Origin: a bacterium
GTDB taxonomy: Bacteria > Krumholzibacteriota > Krumholzibacteriia > LZORAL124-64-63
Length of the DNA stretch: 9,086 nucleotides
Assembly: GCA_030591105.1 (NCBI GenBank)
Contig: JAUVBS010000057.1
Location: forward strand, 1-9,086
Direction: 5' to 3'
Positions 1-6,071 of this stretch are shown here, in pieces. Position numbers and translations under genes: made by a program. The notes beneath the pieces are model-generated. The model saw nothing but the letters and a program-made list of their open reading frames with translations, had not been told where the DNA came from and made no database searches. How positions within the stretch are numbered: position 1 is the first letter of the stretch; each line of letters begins with the position of its first letter.

Positions 1-176
1 ATTTCAGCCGCCCGGTCGAGGGCGGTCGTCAGCACGTGCCAGTCGGCCACCATGAAGAAGCACTGGTATTCGTCCTGCAGACGTACCCAGTTCTCGAGCG
101 CCCCGGTGTAGTTGCCCCAGTGCAATCGGCCAGTGGGTCGGTTGCCGCTAAGGACGATCTTCCGCTGTTCGGTCAA
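1..176 (-). CDS. trpS: Tryptophanyl-tRNA synthetase, N-terminal part (runs off the left edge)
   Basis: Charges tRNA-Trp with tryptophan in the cytoplasm, using ATP; class I aminoacyl-tRNA synthetase. Only the first 58 codons are present. The translation reads LTEQRKIVLSGNRPTG and then RLHWGNYTGALENW. PTGRLHWGNY (residues 14-23) is the TrpRS form of the class I 'HIGH' ATP-binding signature, and the following stretch through FFMVADWHVLTT is typical of TrpRS. The KMSKS loop and anticodon-binding region lie outside. The start must be TTG at 174-176: the frame is closed upstream by a TGA at 195-197, no ATG or GTG lies between, and the next ATG (residue 42) falls after the ATP-binding motif. An AAAGG ribosome site sits 6 nt before the TTG. 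It is separated from xerD by 94 nt that hold its own promoter candidate, so it is probably transcribed independently. Family assignment is firm; the start is well supported by elimination. Confidence 0.93.
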   Translation of the reverse strand, partial: MTEQRKIVLSGNRPTGRLHWGNYTGALENWVRLQDEYQCFFMVADWHVLTTALDRAAE

Positions 177-182
177 GGGCCG

Positions 183-187
183 CCTTT
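183..187 (-). promoter_or_regulatory. Ribosome binding site of trpS
   Basis: On the minus strand AAAGG lies 6 nt upstream of the TTG at 174-176. It supports that rare start codon for trpS, where no ATG or GTG is available between the upstream in-frame stop and the ATP-binding motif. Confidence 0.6.
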
Positions 188-237
188 CGACGCATCACGC
201 TGGCCGGGGAAACGCTAGGTCGCCCCCATCGGCCGGA

Positions 238-266
238 AATTTACCACCGAGCTGGTTTGATGTCAA
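238..266 (-). promoter_or_regulatory. Sigma70-like promoter of trpS
   Basis: On the minus strand a perfect -35 hexamer TTGACA (261-266) is followed after exactly 17 nt by TAAATT (238-243), a 4/6 match to the -10 consensus. Transcription would start near 231, giving a leader of about 55 nt before the TTG of trpS. The -35 lies 4 nt past the xerD stop codon. The same two hexamers with the same spacing precede rpsT. The -10 can also be read in the Bacteroidetes style (TTTG, 20 nt, TAAATTTC against TAnnTTTG), so the sigma factor cannot be settled from sequence. Confidence 0.55.
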
Positions 267-270
267 AGCT

Positions 271-1200
271 TCAACGCTTTTGTGGGCCCCGCGCCCGGGG
301 ATGAGCGGCACGGTAAACTTCGGTCAGAAAGGTACGGTCGATATGGGTGTAGATCTCCGTTGTCGCGATATCGGCATGGCCCAGCAGCTCCTGGACCACG
401 CGCAGATCGGCGCCACCTTCGAGCAGATGGGTGGCGTAGCTGTGGCGTAGCGTGTGCGGCGCGACGTTGACGCCGAGCCCCGCCGCCCGAGAATAGCGCT
501 TCAGCAGGCTCCAGACCGAGACCCGTGAGAGCCGTCCGCCCCGCTGGTTGAGAAACAGCGCTGCGGTGGCGCGGCGACCGGCCAACTCGCCGCGTCCGCG
601 CTCGAGATAGCCATCCAGCGCCGTGAGTGCCGGCGCACCGATCGGTATCAGGCGTTGCTTACTTCCCTTGCCGTGTACGCGGAGCGTGGCGACTCGGAAA
701 TCCAGATCGGCGCTATCGAGCCCGCACAGTTCGCTGACCCTTACACCACACCCGTAGAGCACTTCTAGGATGGCCCGATCGCGCAGTTCGGGCGGACGCT
801 CCCCGGTGACCGCCGCCAGGAGCCGCTCGACCTGCCGCAGCGTCAATACCGACGGTAGCTTGCGGCCGGTACGGGGTGCCGAGATACCGGCCGTAGGGTC
901 TTCGGTGGCGATCTGTTCGGCCACCAGGAACCGGTGAAACGAACGGAGGGTCGAGACCAGGCGTGCGCGCGAACGCGCCTGCAAGTGCAGCGATACATCG
1001 AGCAAGAAAGCACGCAGGTCGGCGGTCGCCAGCCGGGCCGGGTCGTTCTTGCCGGCCGCTGCCGCCCAGCGTTGGAAACCAGTGAGGTCGCGCTGGTAGG
1101 ATTCGAGGCTGTTACGCGCCAACCCTTTTTCGGCGCTGGCGTGGGTCAGGAACGCGTCGATAGCGCGGTCCCAGGCGTCGGCATTGTCTGGCCGGTTCAC
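271..1200 (-). CDS. xerD: Site-specific tyrosine recombinase XerD (XerC/XerD family)
   Basis: Resolves chromosome dimers at dif by strand exchange, normally with a partner Xer protein and FtsK. The 309-aa product has the usual Xer length (about 300). Residues about 10-95 form the N-terminal SAM-like core-binding domain; about 115-300 form the catalytic domain. All catalytic residues are visible: Arg154 (in CGVRVSEL), Lys178 (HGKGSKQR), His249 and Arg252 (HTLRHSYATHLL), His275 (ELLGH) and the nucleophile Tyr284 (EIYTH). Their spacing closely matches E. coli XerD. The linker (DPTAGISAPRTGRKLPSVLT) resembles XerD more than XerC, but the two cannot be separated with certainty by eye. It starts with GTG, which overlaps the uvrC stop in a GTGA, so translation is probably coupled to uvrC. 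It is the last gene of that pair; no convincing terminator follows. A phage or integron integrase is unlikely given the compact length and setting. Confidence 0.92.
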   Translation of the reverse strand: MNRPDNADAWDRAIDAFLTHASAEKGLARNSLESYQRDLTGFQRWAAAAGKNDPARLATADLRAFLLDVSLHLQARSRARLVSTLRSFHRFLVAEQIATEDPTAGISAPRTGRKLPSVLTLRQVERLLAAVTGERPPELRDRAILEVLYGCGVRVSELCGLDSADLDFRVATLRVHGKGSKQRLIPIGAPALTALDGYLERGRGELAGRRATAALFLNQRGGRLSRVSVWSLLKRYSRAAGLGVNVAPHTLRHSYATHLLEGGADLRVVQELLGHADIATTEIYTHIDRTFLTEVYRAAHPRARGPQKR

Positions 1201-3074
1201 GACTGGCGCTCCTGGTTGTCATCCGTACTGTGGCGCTGCCGCGCCGCGAAGAAGTTCAAGATACTCGCGATATCGTGGCGACCAATCCCACGCACTTCTG
1301 CCAGCTGCGTCGCCGTGGCCTCGCTGATCTGCACCACCGAGCCGAAATGGTGCAGCAACGATAGTTTCTTGATCCGCCCGATACCCGGGATCGCATCGAG
1401 GAGTGACGCCTCGGTGCGCTGGTCGCGCAGCAAGCGGTGGTAAGTGATGGCAAAGCGGTGCGCCTCGTTGCGGATCCGCTGCAGCAGCTTGAGAGCTTCG
1501 CTGGTCCGCGGTAAGTGCAGCGGGCCGTCTTCCCGGACGACGGTCTCCTCGCGTTTGGCCAGTCCGATCAACTGCGTGTCGTGGAAAGCGTAACGCGTCA
1601 ATACCGCACGTGCGACATTCAGCTGTCCAGCACCGCCGTCGACCACGACCAGGTCCGCCGGCCGCTTTTCGCGCTGGGCCAACCGTCCGTAATAACGGTC
1701 GAGTACCTCGGTCATGCTCGCGTAATCATCCACCCCGGCAACGGTACGGATCCGAAAACGGCGGTAGCGCGTCTTCAGCGGTGCGCCAGCCTTGAAATAG
1801 ACCAGCGACCCAACCGTCTCGCGGCCCTGGAAGTTGGAGATGTCGAAGCACTCGATGGTATTCGGCACAGTGTGCAGACGCAACTCGCGTTGTAGCTGAA
1901 CCGAGGCCGGGGTGACGCGGCGATCGCCGGCGCCGCCCGCACGCAGGGTCCGCTCACCCAGCTTGAAGGCTGCGTTGGCTCTGGCGAGGTCCACCACCTT
2001 GCGTCGCGCGCCCCGCTGCGGGAAGCGTAGCCGGACGCGGCGGCCGCGCAGGCGCGAGAGCCACGCCTCCCAGTCTTGCTGGTCGGCGACGGCGTACCCC
2101 AGCAACACCTCGCCCGGGATATCACCGGCACGTGTGTAGTACTCGCGGAGCAGCTGAGCGCCGAAGATGTCTTCACCGCTCTCGAGTCGGTCGCGGAGCA
2201 GAAAATGGTGCGTCGTGAGGATACGACCCCGCCGAATGCGCAGGACGACACCGCAAGCGTCGGCGCCGTCGCGGGCCAGACCGCACACGTCGGCGGCACC
2301 GGTGATACCGCTGACGGCGATGCGCCGCGCCACGGTACGCTCGAGTCGGGAGATCCGGTCGCGCATCCGCGCCGCATCCTCGTAACGCAGCGCACTACTG
2401 AGCGCGCTCATCTCCGTACGTAACTGTCTGATCGCCTCAGTTTCGCGTCCCTCGAGGAAACGCACCAGGCGGCGCACCTTGCGCGCATATCCAGTCTGCT
2501 TGTCGTATTGCACACACGGGGCGCTACAACGGCCGATCTGAAAATCGAGACAGGCCCGCGGTACCGTTTGTTGCGGGAGGTCGAGATGGCAGGTCCGTAC
2601 CTGAAATATTCCCGCGGCGAATTGCAAAGTCTCACGCATCGCTTTCACATCGGTGTACGGCCCGAAGTAACGCGCTCCGTCGTCGCTGATGCGGCGGGTG
2701 ACCGTTACCCGCGGGAACGGTTCCTGCAACGAGATACGCAGGTAAGGGTACTGCTTGTCGTCCTTGAGACGGACGTTGTAAAGCGGTCGGTACTCCTTGA
2801 TCAGCTGATTCTCCAGGACCAGCGCCTCGGCCTCGGAGTCGGTGGCGATGTAGTCGAAATCGGCGATCTTGTGTACCAACAGCGAGGTCTTGGGGTCGCG
2901 TTCACCAGCTTGAAAATAGGAACGCACGCGCTGGGCGAGCCGCTTCGCCTTGCCGACATAAATCACCTTGCCGTTGCGGTTTTTGTGCAGGTACACACCG
3001 GGCGTTGCCGGCAGCAAGCGGAGCTTCCGGTGGAGTTCACCGGCGGGTTCGGACTTCTTACGACGACTTGACAT
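1197..3074 (-). CDS. uvrC: UvrABC system protein C (excision nuclease subunit)
   Basis: Makes the 3' and 5' incisions around DNA lesions in nucleotide excision repair after UvrA and UvrB have loaded. The product is 625 aa (E. coli 610). Domains in order: GIY-YIG nuclease at about 17-95 (GVY 26-28, YVG 39-41), giving the 3' cut; a four-cysteine set (Cys162, 175, 183, 187) spaced like the reported iron-sulfur ligands of E. coli UvrC; a UVR motif at about 213-248 for UvrB contact; the RNase H-like endonuclease domain at about 365-545, with Asp411 (ECFDIS), Asp479 (VVVDGG) and His539 matching the catalytic residues of the 5' cut; and two helix-hairpin-helix motifs at about 558-608 (IPGIGRIKK, VRGIGRHDI). 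ATG is the chosen start, with a modest TAAGG ribosome site 10 nt upstream. It is divergent from rpsT across 57 nt and overlaps xerD by 4 nt. The gene appears intact. Confidence 0.97.
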   Translation of the reverse strand: MSSRRKKSEPAGELHRKLRLLPATPGVYLHKNRNGKVIYVGKAKRLAQRVRSYFQAGERDPKTSLLVHKIADFDYIATDSEAEALVLENQLIKEYRPLYNVRLKDDKQYPYLRISLQEPFPRVTVTRRISDDGARYFGPYTDVKAMRETLQFAAGIFQVRTCHLDLPQQTVPRACLDFQIGRCSAPCVQYDKQTGYARKVRRLVRFLEGRETEAIRQLRTEMSALSSALRYEDAARMRDRISRLERTVARRIAVSGITGAADVCGLARDGADACGVVLRIRRGRILTTHHFLLRDRLESGEDIFGAQLLREYYTRAGDIPGEVLLGYAVADQQDWEAWLSRLRGRRVRLRFPQRGARRKVVDLARANAAFKLGERTLRAGGAGDRRVTPASVQLQRELRLHTVPNTIECFDISNFQGRETVGSLVYFKAGAPLKTRYRRFRIRTVAGVDDYASMTEVLDRYYGRLAQREKRPADLVVVDGGAGQLNVARAVLTRYAFHDTQLIGLAKREETVVREDGPLHLPRTSEALKLLQRIRNEAHRFAITYHRLLRDQRTEASLLDAIPGIGRIKKLSLLHHFGSVVQISEATATQLAEVRGIGRHDIASILNFFAARQRHSTDDNQERQS

Positions 3075-3096
3075 GGACTGCGTACCTTATTAAATT
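3068..3096 (+). promoter_or_regulatory. Sigma70-like promoter of rpsT
   Basis: A perfect -35 hexamer TTGACA (3068-3073) is followed after 17 nt by TAAATT (3091-3096), 4/6 to the -10 consensus. A start near 3103 would give a leader of about 29 nt before the TTG of rpsT. The -35 overlaps the uvrC start codon on the other strand. Both hexamers and the spacing are identical to the site upstream of trpS, which raises confidence in both. Confidence 0.6.
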
Positions 3097-3111
3097 CTTG
3101 CGCTTAGATAG

Positions 3112-3117
3112 ATTATA
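3112..3117 (-). promoter_or_regulatory. Candidate -10 element of the uvrC promoter
   Basis: The minus strand reads TATAAT, a perfect -10 hexamer, in an AT-rich patch of otherwise GC-rich DNA. The predicted start near 3105 leaves a leader of about 30 nt to the uvrC ATG. No good -35 is present at 16-18 nt; the nearest, TTGTGA (3140-3145), is 22 nt away. The site may therefore be weak or need an activator, or be a chance match. Confidence 0.4.
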
Positions 3118-3119
3118 CC

Positions 3120-3125
3120 GGAGGT
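3120..3125 (+). promoter_or_regulatory. Ribosome binding site of rpsT
   Basis: GGAGGT, a near-perfect Shine-Dalgarno sequence, ends 6 nt before the TTG at 3132-3134 and fixes that codon as the start of S20. A strong site combined with a poor start codon resembles the arrangement in E. coli rpsT, where the UUG start takes part in translational control. Confidence 0.8.
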
Positions 3126-3131
3126 AAAACC

Positions 3132-3389
3132 TTGCCCGATCACAAGAGTTGCAAGAAACGGCTGATCACCAGCGGTAAGCGGCGCGAGCGCAACCGCACG
3201 AACAAGGCGATGATGCGGGGCACGCTCAAGGAGTTCCGTACCATGGCCGTGAGCGCCGACGTGCCGACCAAGACCGCCGAGTTGCCGGGGTTGTACAGCC
3301 TGCTGGACACTCAAGTTCGCAAGGGCGTCATGCCCCGCAAGCGTGCGTCGCGTCTGAAGAGCCGCCTTGCCGCGCTAGCCGCGAAGTAG
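3132..3389 (+). CDS. rpsT: 30S ribosomal protein S20
   Basis: A primary 16S rRNA-binding protein of the small ribosomal subunit. The 85-aa product is very rich in Lys and Arg and follows the S20 pattern. The N-terminal rRNA-binding helix reads KSCKKRLITSGKRRERN (residues 5-21), continues with NKAMMRGTLKEF, and the C-terminal part VRKGVMPRKRASRLKSRLAAL matches the KKGVIHKNKAARKKSRL motif of the family. Length is normal for S20 (about 85-90 aa). The start is TTG, fixed by the ribosome site 6 nt upstream. It is the only plus-strand gene here. It has its own promoter candidate, faces away from uvrC and is followed by a hairpin terminator before the convergent dapB. A monocistronic, stand-alone rpsT is usual. 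Confidence 0.95.
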   Translation: MPDHKSCKKRLITSGKRRERNRTNKAMMRGTLKEFRTMAVSADVPTKTAELPGLYSLLDTQVRKGVMPRKRASRLKSRLAALAAK

Positions 3390-3431
3390 AGCGCAGACAA
3401 CACCCCGCGCTGAAAACCGTTCGTGGTATCG

Positions 3432-3455
3432 AGGCCCGCTATCGAGCGGGCCTTT
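3432..3455 (+). terminator. Hairpin terminator between rpsT and dapB
   Basis: A perfect 9-bp stem, AGGCCCGCT paired with AGCGGGCCT, closes an ATCG tetraloop and is followed by a short T run (TTT) on the plus strand. It begins 42 nt after the rpsT stop. The T run is short, so termination may be incomplete. On the minus strand it lies about 50 nt past the dapB stop; there is no T run on that side, so it may only stabilise the 3' end of the dap transcript. Confidence 0.65.
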
Positions 3456-3500
3456 GACCGTATCTACCGCCTCGCGCCCGTACCCCGCATCAGCTCGCAG

Positions 3501-4250
3501 CTACCGTTCGGCAAGTTCCGCCAGCACATCCGTCAATCCGTAAAGACCAGGCCGTTGGTCGGCGACGAAGCGGATCGCAGGCAGCACCCCGCGCAAAAAC
3601 GCCCGTCGGCTGTGTGCGCGGTGGGTTACCTGCAGAGTCTCCTCGGCGTCGCTGATCAACCAGGTGTGCTCACCGATGATCTCGCCGAGGCGGAGCGAGT
3701 GGATCGGCACCTCTGCACCGGAGCGCTGAGCTTCCCAGGACGCGGCGAGCCAGCGAGCTGTACCGCTAGGTCGGTCCTTCTTGTGCACGTGGTGAGTTTC
3801 GATCTGTTCGGCGGTAAAACCGTCTGGCAGCGTACGCGCCAGTAGCTTCAGGACCAACTGTAGCGCCGGAATACCGACGCTGAAGTTGGCGGCGAAAACC
3901 ACGGGATGGCGTACGGCATAATCGGCGAGCGCGTCGCGCTGTGCAGCGTCGAACCCCGTGGTACCGATCACCAGTGCCGCAGCGGACTGTTCGCACTGCG
4001 CGAGCAGACCGGCCAATGCCGGCGCTAGCGAGAAATCCACCACCACTCCACCGTGTCGGTGGACTGCGGCCAGTTCCTGTTGTCCCGTCAGCGGCAAACG
4101 AGGATGGAAAGTTCCGGCCGGTTGGTCACACCCAGGTTCGGTAACGAGGCCGACGAGCTGCAGGTCGTCGTCGGCTTCGATCAGCTCGGTGACCAGCCGC
4201 CCCATTCTGCCTTCGGCTCCGTGGACGGTGACGGGAATCGGTGTGCTCAT
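3501..4250 (-). CDS. dapB: 4-hydroxy-tetrahydrodipicolinate reductase
   Basis: Reduces the DapA product to tetrahydrodipicolinate with NAD(P)H, the second committed step towards diaminopimelate and lysine. The 249-aa product shows the nucleotide-binding loop HGAEGRMG (residues 10-17), GTTGF (96-100), AANFSVG (120-126) and the catalytic/substrate block HHVHK (153-157) with PSGTA (161-165). His153 and Lys157 correspond to E. coli His159 and Lys163. SLRLGEIIGEH (185-195) is the family motif towards the C-terminus. Length is in the short normal range. The ATG at 4248-4250 is preferred because an AGAAGG ribosome site lies 7 nt upstream; a TTG two codons earlier (4254-4256) overlaps the dapA stop but has essentially no room for a ribosome site. 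Only 2 nt separate it from dapA, so the two are co-translated. It is the last gene of the run. Confidence 0.95.
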   Translation of the reverse strand: MSTPIPVTVHGAEGRMGRLVTELIEADDDLQLVGLVTEPGCDQPAGTFHPRLPLTGQQELAAVHRHGGVVVDFSLAPALAGLLAQCEQSAAALVIGTTGFDAAQRDALADYAVRHPVVFAANFSVGIPALQLVLKLLARTLPDGFTAEQIETHHVHKKDRPSGTARWLAASWEAQRSGAEVPIHSLRLGEIIGEHTWLISDAEETLQVTHRAHSRRAFLRGVLPAIRFVADQRPGLYGLTDVLAELAER

Positions 4251-4252
4251 AC

Positions 4253-5170
4253 TCAAGCCTTCTTTTCCGCTTGGTCGCGGGTCATCAGGTCGGCTAACAC
4301 CGACTCGTAGAACTGCAACAGGTAGGCGATGCTCTTCTCGCAGACCGGGACCAGTGGCAGACGCGGTTCACGCCCGCACAGCCCGGCCAGAGCCAGCAGC
4401 TCCTTGACCGGCGCCGGGTTGGTTTCGACGAAGCACGCCTTGACGATGGGATCGAGCGCCCGTGCCATCGGCCAGGCCTGGTTGATGTCACCTCGCTGCC
4501 ACGCTTGCCAGAGACGAACCAGCGAGCCCGGCAGTAAGTTGCTCACCACACTGACTGCACCGCGCCCGCCCATACCGAAGATCGGAAAGTTCAAGCCGTC
4601 GTCTCCGGAGAATACCTTCAAATCACACTCGGCGATCGCCTGTTCGACCTGGTCGAGATCGCCGCTCGCCTCTTTCAAGGCGACGATGTTCGGCTCGCAG
4701 GCGAGCGCCGCAGCGGTCTCGGGCAGCAAGTTACAAGCGGTGCGCCCCGGTACGTTGTAGAGCACGATTGGGATGTCGACCTCGCGCGCCACCGTCCGGT
4801 AGTGGGCCAGCAGGCCGCGCTGCTGAGGTTTGTTGTAGTAGGGAGTGATCAGCATAGCCGCATCGGCCCCCCACTCCTTGACATCTTGTGTCGCGGTGAC
4901 CGTCGCCGCCGTGGCATTGGTGCCGGCACCGGCGACGACCGCGCAACGGTCCGCGGCGATGTCGACGCAGCTGCGTACGAGCCACTCCCGTTCCTCGCGC
5001 GAAAGAACCGCGGCTTCGCCGGTACAACCGACTGGAACCAGGCCGGCCACGCCGGCCGAAACCTGCCGCGTGACGAGTCTTGCCCACGCTCGGCGGTCGA
5101 TCTGCTCATTCTTGAACGGGGTTACGAGGGCGGTGTATATTCCGTCTGGCATCTCCCAGGTCTTGCTCAT
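4253..5170 (-). CDS. dapA: 4-hydroxy-tetrahydrodipicolinate synthase
   Basis: Condenses pyruvate with aspartate semialdehyde, the first committed step of diaminopimelate/lysine synthesis; a Schiff-base TIM-barrel aldolase. The 305-aa product has the Schiff-base Lys166 in VALKEASG, Tyr138 in YNVPGRT (E. coli Tyr133), Tyr112 in TPYYNKP (E. coli Tyr107) and Arg143 (E. coli Arg138). The active-site loop reads VGCTGE (47-52), not the usual GTTGE: Cys49 (codon TGT) stands where E. coli has catalytic Thr44, while Thr50 is kept. Because this barrel family also holds related aldolases and lyases, that change is worth noting, but the dapB and dapF neighbours and the remaining residues argue for a true DapA. 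The ATG has a strong GGAGG ribosome site 6 nt upstream. It lies 87 nt after dapF and 2 nt before dapB. Confidence 0.93.
   Translation of the reverse strand: MSKTWEMPDGIYTALVTPFKNEQIDRRAWARLVTRQVSAGVAGLVPVGCTGEAAVLSREEREWLVRSCVDIAADRCAVVAGAGTNATAATVTATQDVKEWGADAAMLITPYYNKPQQRGLLAHYRTVAREVDIPIVLYNVPGRTACNLLPETAAALACEPNIVALKEASGDLDQVEQAIAECDLKVFSGDDGLNFPIFGMGGRGAVSVVSNLLPGSLVRLWQAWQRGDINQAWPMARALDPIVKACFVETNPAPVKELLALAGLCGREPRLPLVPVCEKSIAYLLQFYESVLADLMTRDQAEKKA
4258..4263 (-). promoter_or_regulatory. Ribosome binding site of dapB
   Basis: AGAAGG lies within the last codons of dapA, 7 nt before the ATG at 4248-4250. It favours that ATG over the TTG at 4254-4256, which would be only about 1 nt away from it. 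Confidence 0.55.
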
Positions 5171-5229
5171 CGGTGGCCTCCGTTGGTGTCGCGGCGTTGG
5201 CGTCGCCGCCGGCCGTTAATCCGTGCGAT

Positions 5230-5255
5230 CGTGGATCATCGGTATGATCGCCACG
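5230..5255 (-). other. Hairpin just after dapF in the dapF-dapA gap
   Basis: CGTG plus GATCAT pairs with ATGATC plus CACG around a CGGT loop, with 2 bulged nt, giving a 10-bp interrupted stem. It starts 2 nt past the dapF stop codon. No T run follows, so it is not a standard terminator; it could slow polymerase or protect the dapF 3' end. A second, GC-rich 6-bp stem (GCGGCG/CGCCGC, 5191-5209) lies nearer the dapA ribosome site. No promoter stands out in this gap. Confidence 0.3.
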
Positions 5256-5257
5256 GT

Positions 5258-6067
5258 TCAGTCATCGAGAACTACTTCACCGGTAAATACGGTAACGGCA
5301 GGGCCGCGCAGCCGTAGCGAATCGTCCTTATCGCCGACGACGATGGTCAAGAGATCACCGCCGTGCGTACGGATCGCCACCGGCGAAGCCGCCCAGCCGA
5401 GCCGTACGAGCACAACCGCCGCGGCCGCCGCGCCGGTGCCGCAAGCGAGTGTCTCGGCCTCGACCCCCCGCTCGTAGGTACGCATCAACCATACGCCGCC
5501 CGCAGCATCGTGTTCGACCCAGTCGATATTGGTGCCGTCGGGAGCGAAGAGCCGATGATGACGCAAGATGCTGCCCTGCTGCGGTACGTCGACAGCGCTC
5601 AGATCGTCCGTCGGTATTACCAGATGGGGTACGCCCGTATTACAGGTATGGTGCGCCGGATACGGCGATCCGTCCACCGCGATATCGAGTGCCAGGTCAC
5701 GCCACCGTGGCAACGAGACCTCCACACCGTCGGCGGTGGCCCGACCGGTGAGCAGGCCCGCCGCGCTGCGGAACCGGCACTCGGCGGAGGCCAGGCCCTG
5801 ACTCTGGGCGAAGGCCACGGCGCAGCGGGCGCCGTTACCGCACATCGTCGCTTCACCGCCGTCGGCATTGTAGTAGAGCATGGCAAAATCGGCCTGGTCA
5901 TCCGCAGTGACGATGATCACACCGTCGGCACCGATGCCCAGCCGCCGGTCACAGAGCTTCGCGATCTGAAACGGTTGCAGTCTACCGTCGGCCAGGTCCG
6001 CGCCGGCGAACATCACGAAGTCGTTGCCGGCTCCGTGCATCTTGGTAAACGGTATGGCGTCGGGCAT
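5258..6067 (-). CDS. dapF: Diaminopimelate epimerase
   Basis: Converts LL- to meso-diaminopimelate, used in peptidoglycan and as the lysine precursor; a cofactor-independent two-cysteine epimerase. The 269-aa product begins MPDAIPFTKMHGAGNDF, where MHGAGNDF is the N-terminal signature. The catalytic cysteines are Cys76 (NADGGEATMCGNGARC) and Cys209 (RGVEAETLACGTGA), each in its conserved block. The frame is open further upstream to 6193, but that part is the other frame of the lipoprotein gene and does not resemble DapF. The ATG at 6065-6067 has GGGAAG 7 nt upstream and fits the family N-terminus. It lies 4 nt after the lipoprotein stop. An epimerase implies that the organism forms LL-diaminopimelate (succinylase, acetylase or DapL route); those genes are not in view. 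Confidence 0.95.
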   Translation of the reverse strand: MPDAIPFTKMHGAGNDFVMFAGADLADGRLQPFQIAKLCDRRLGIGADGVIIVTADDQADFAMLYYNADGGEATMCGNGARCAVAFAQSQGLASAECRFRSAAGLLTGRATADGVEVSLPRWRDLALDIAVDGSPYPAHHTCNTGVPHLVIPTDDLSAVDVPQQGSILRHHRLFAPDGTNIDWVEHDAAGGVWLMRTYERGVEAETLACGTGAAAAAVVLVRLGWAASPVAIRTHGGDLLTIVVGDKDDSLRLRGPAVTVFTGEVVLDD

Positions 6068-6071
6068 CGCG

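Noticed and set aside
266..283. Imperfect stem AAAGC/GCTTT at the xerD stop codon as a terminator
   Set aside because: Five base pairs, AT-rich and followed by no T run on the minus strand; it overlaps the trpS -35, which is the better explanation.
271..1200. Tyrosine recombinase as a sign of a phage, integron or genomic island
   Set aside because: Length, XerD-type linker, translational overlap with uvrC and housekeeping neighbours indicate the chromosomal Xer recombinase; no attachment repeats, tRNA or cargo genes are seen.
1775..2395. 206-codon minus-strand frame inside uvrC
   Set aside because: An alternative frame of the uvrC RNase H-like and UVR region; Ser/Arg/Cys-rich and low in complexity, with no independent signals.
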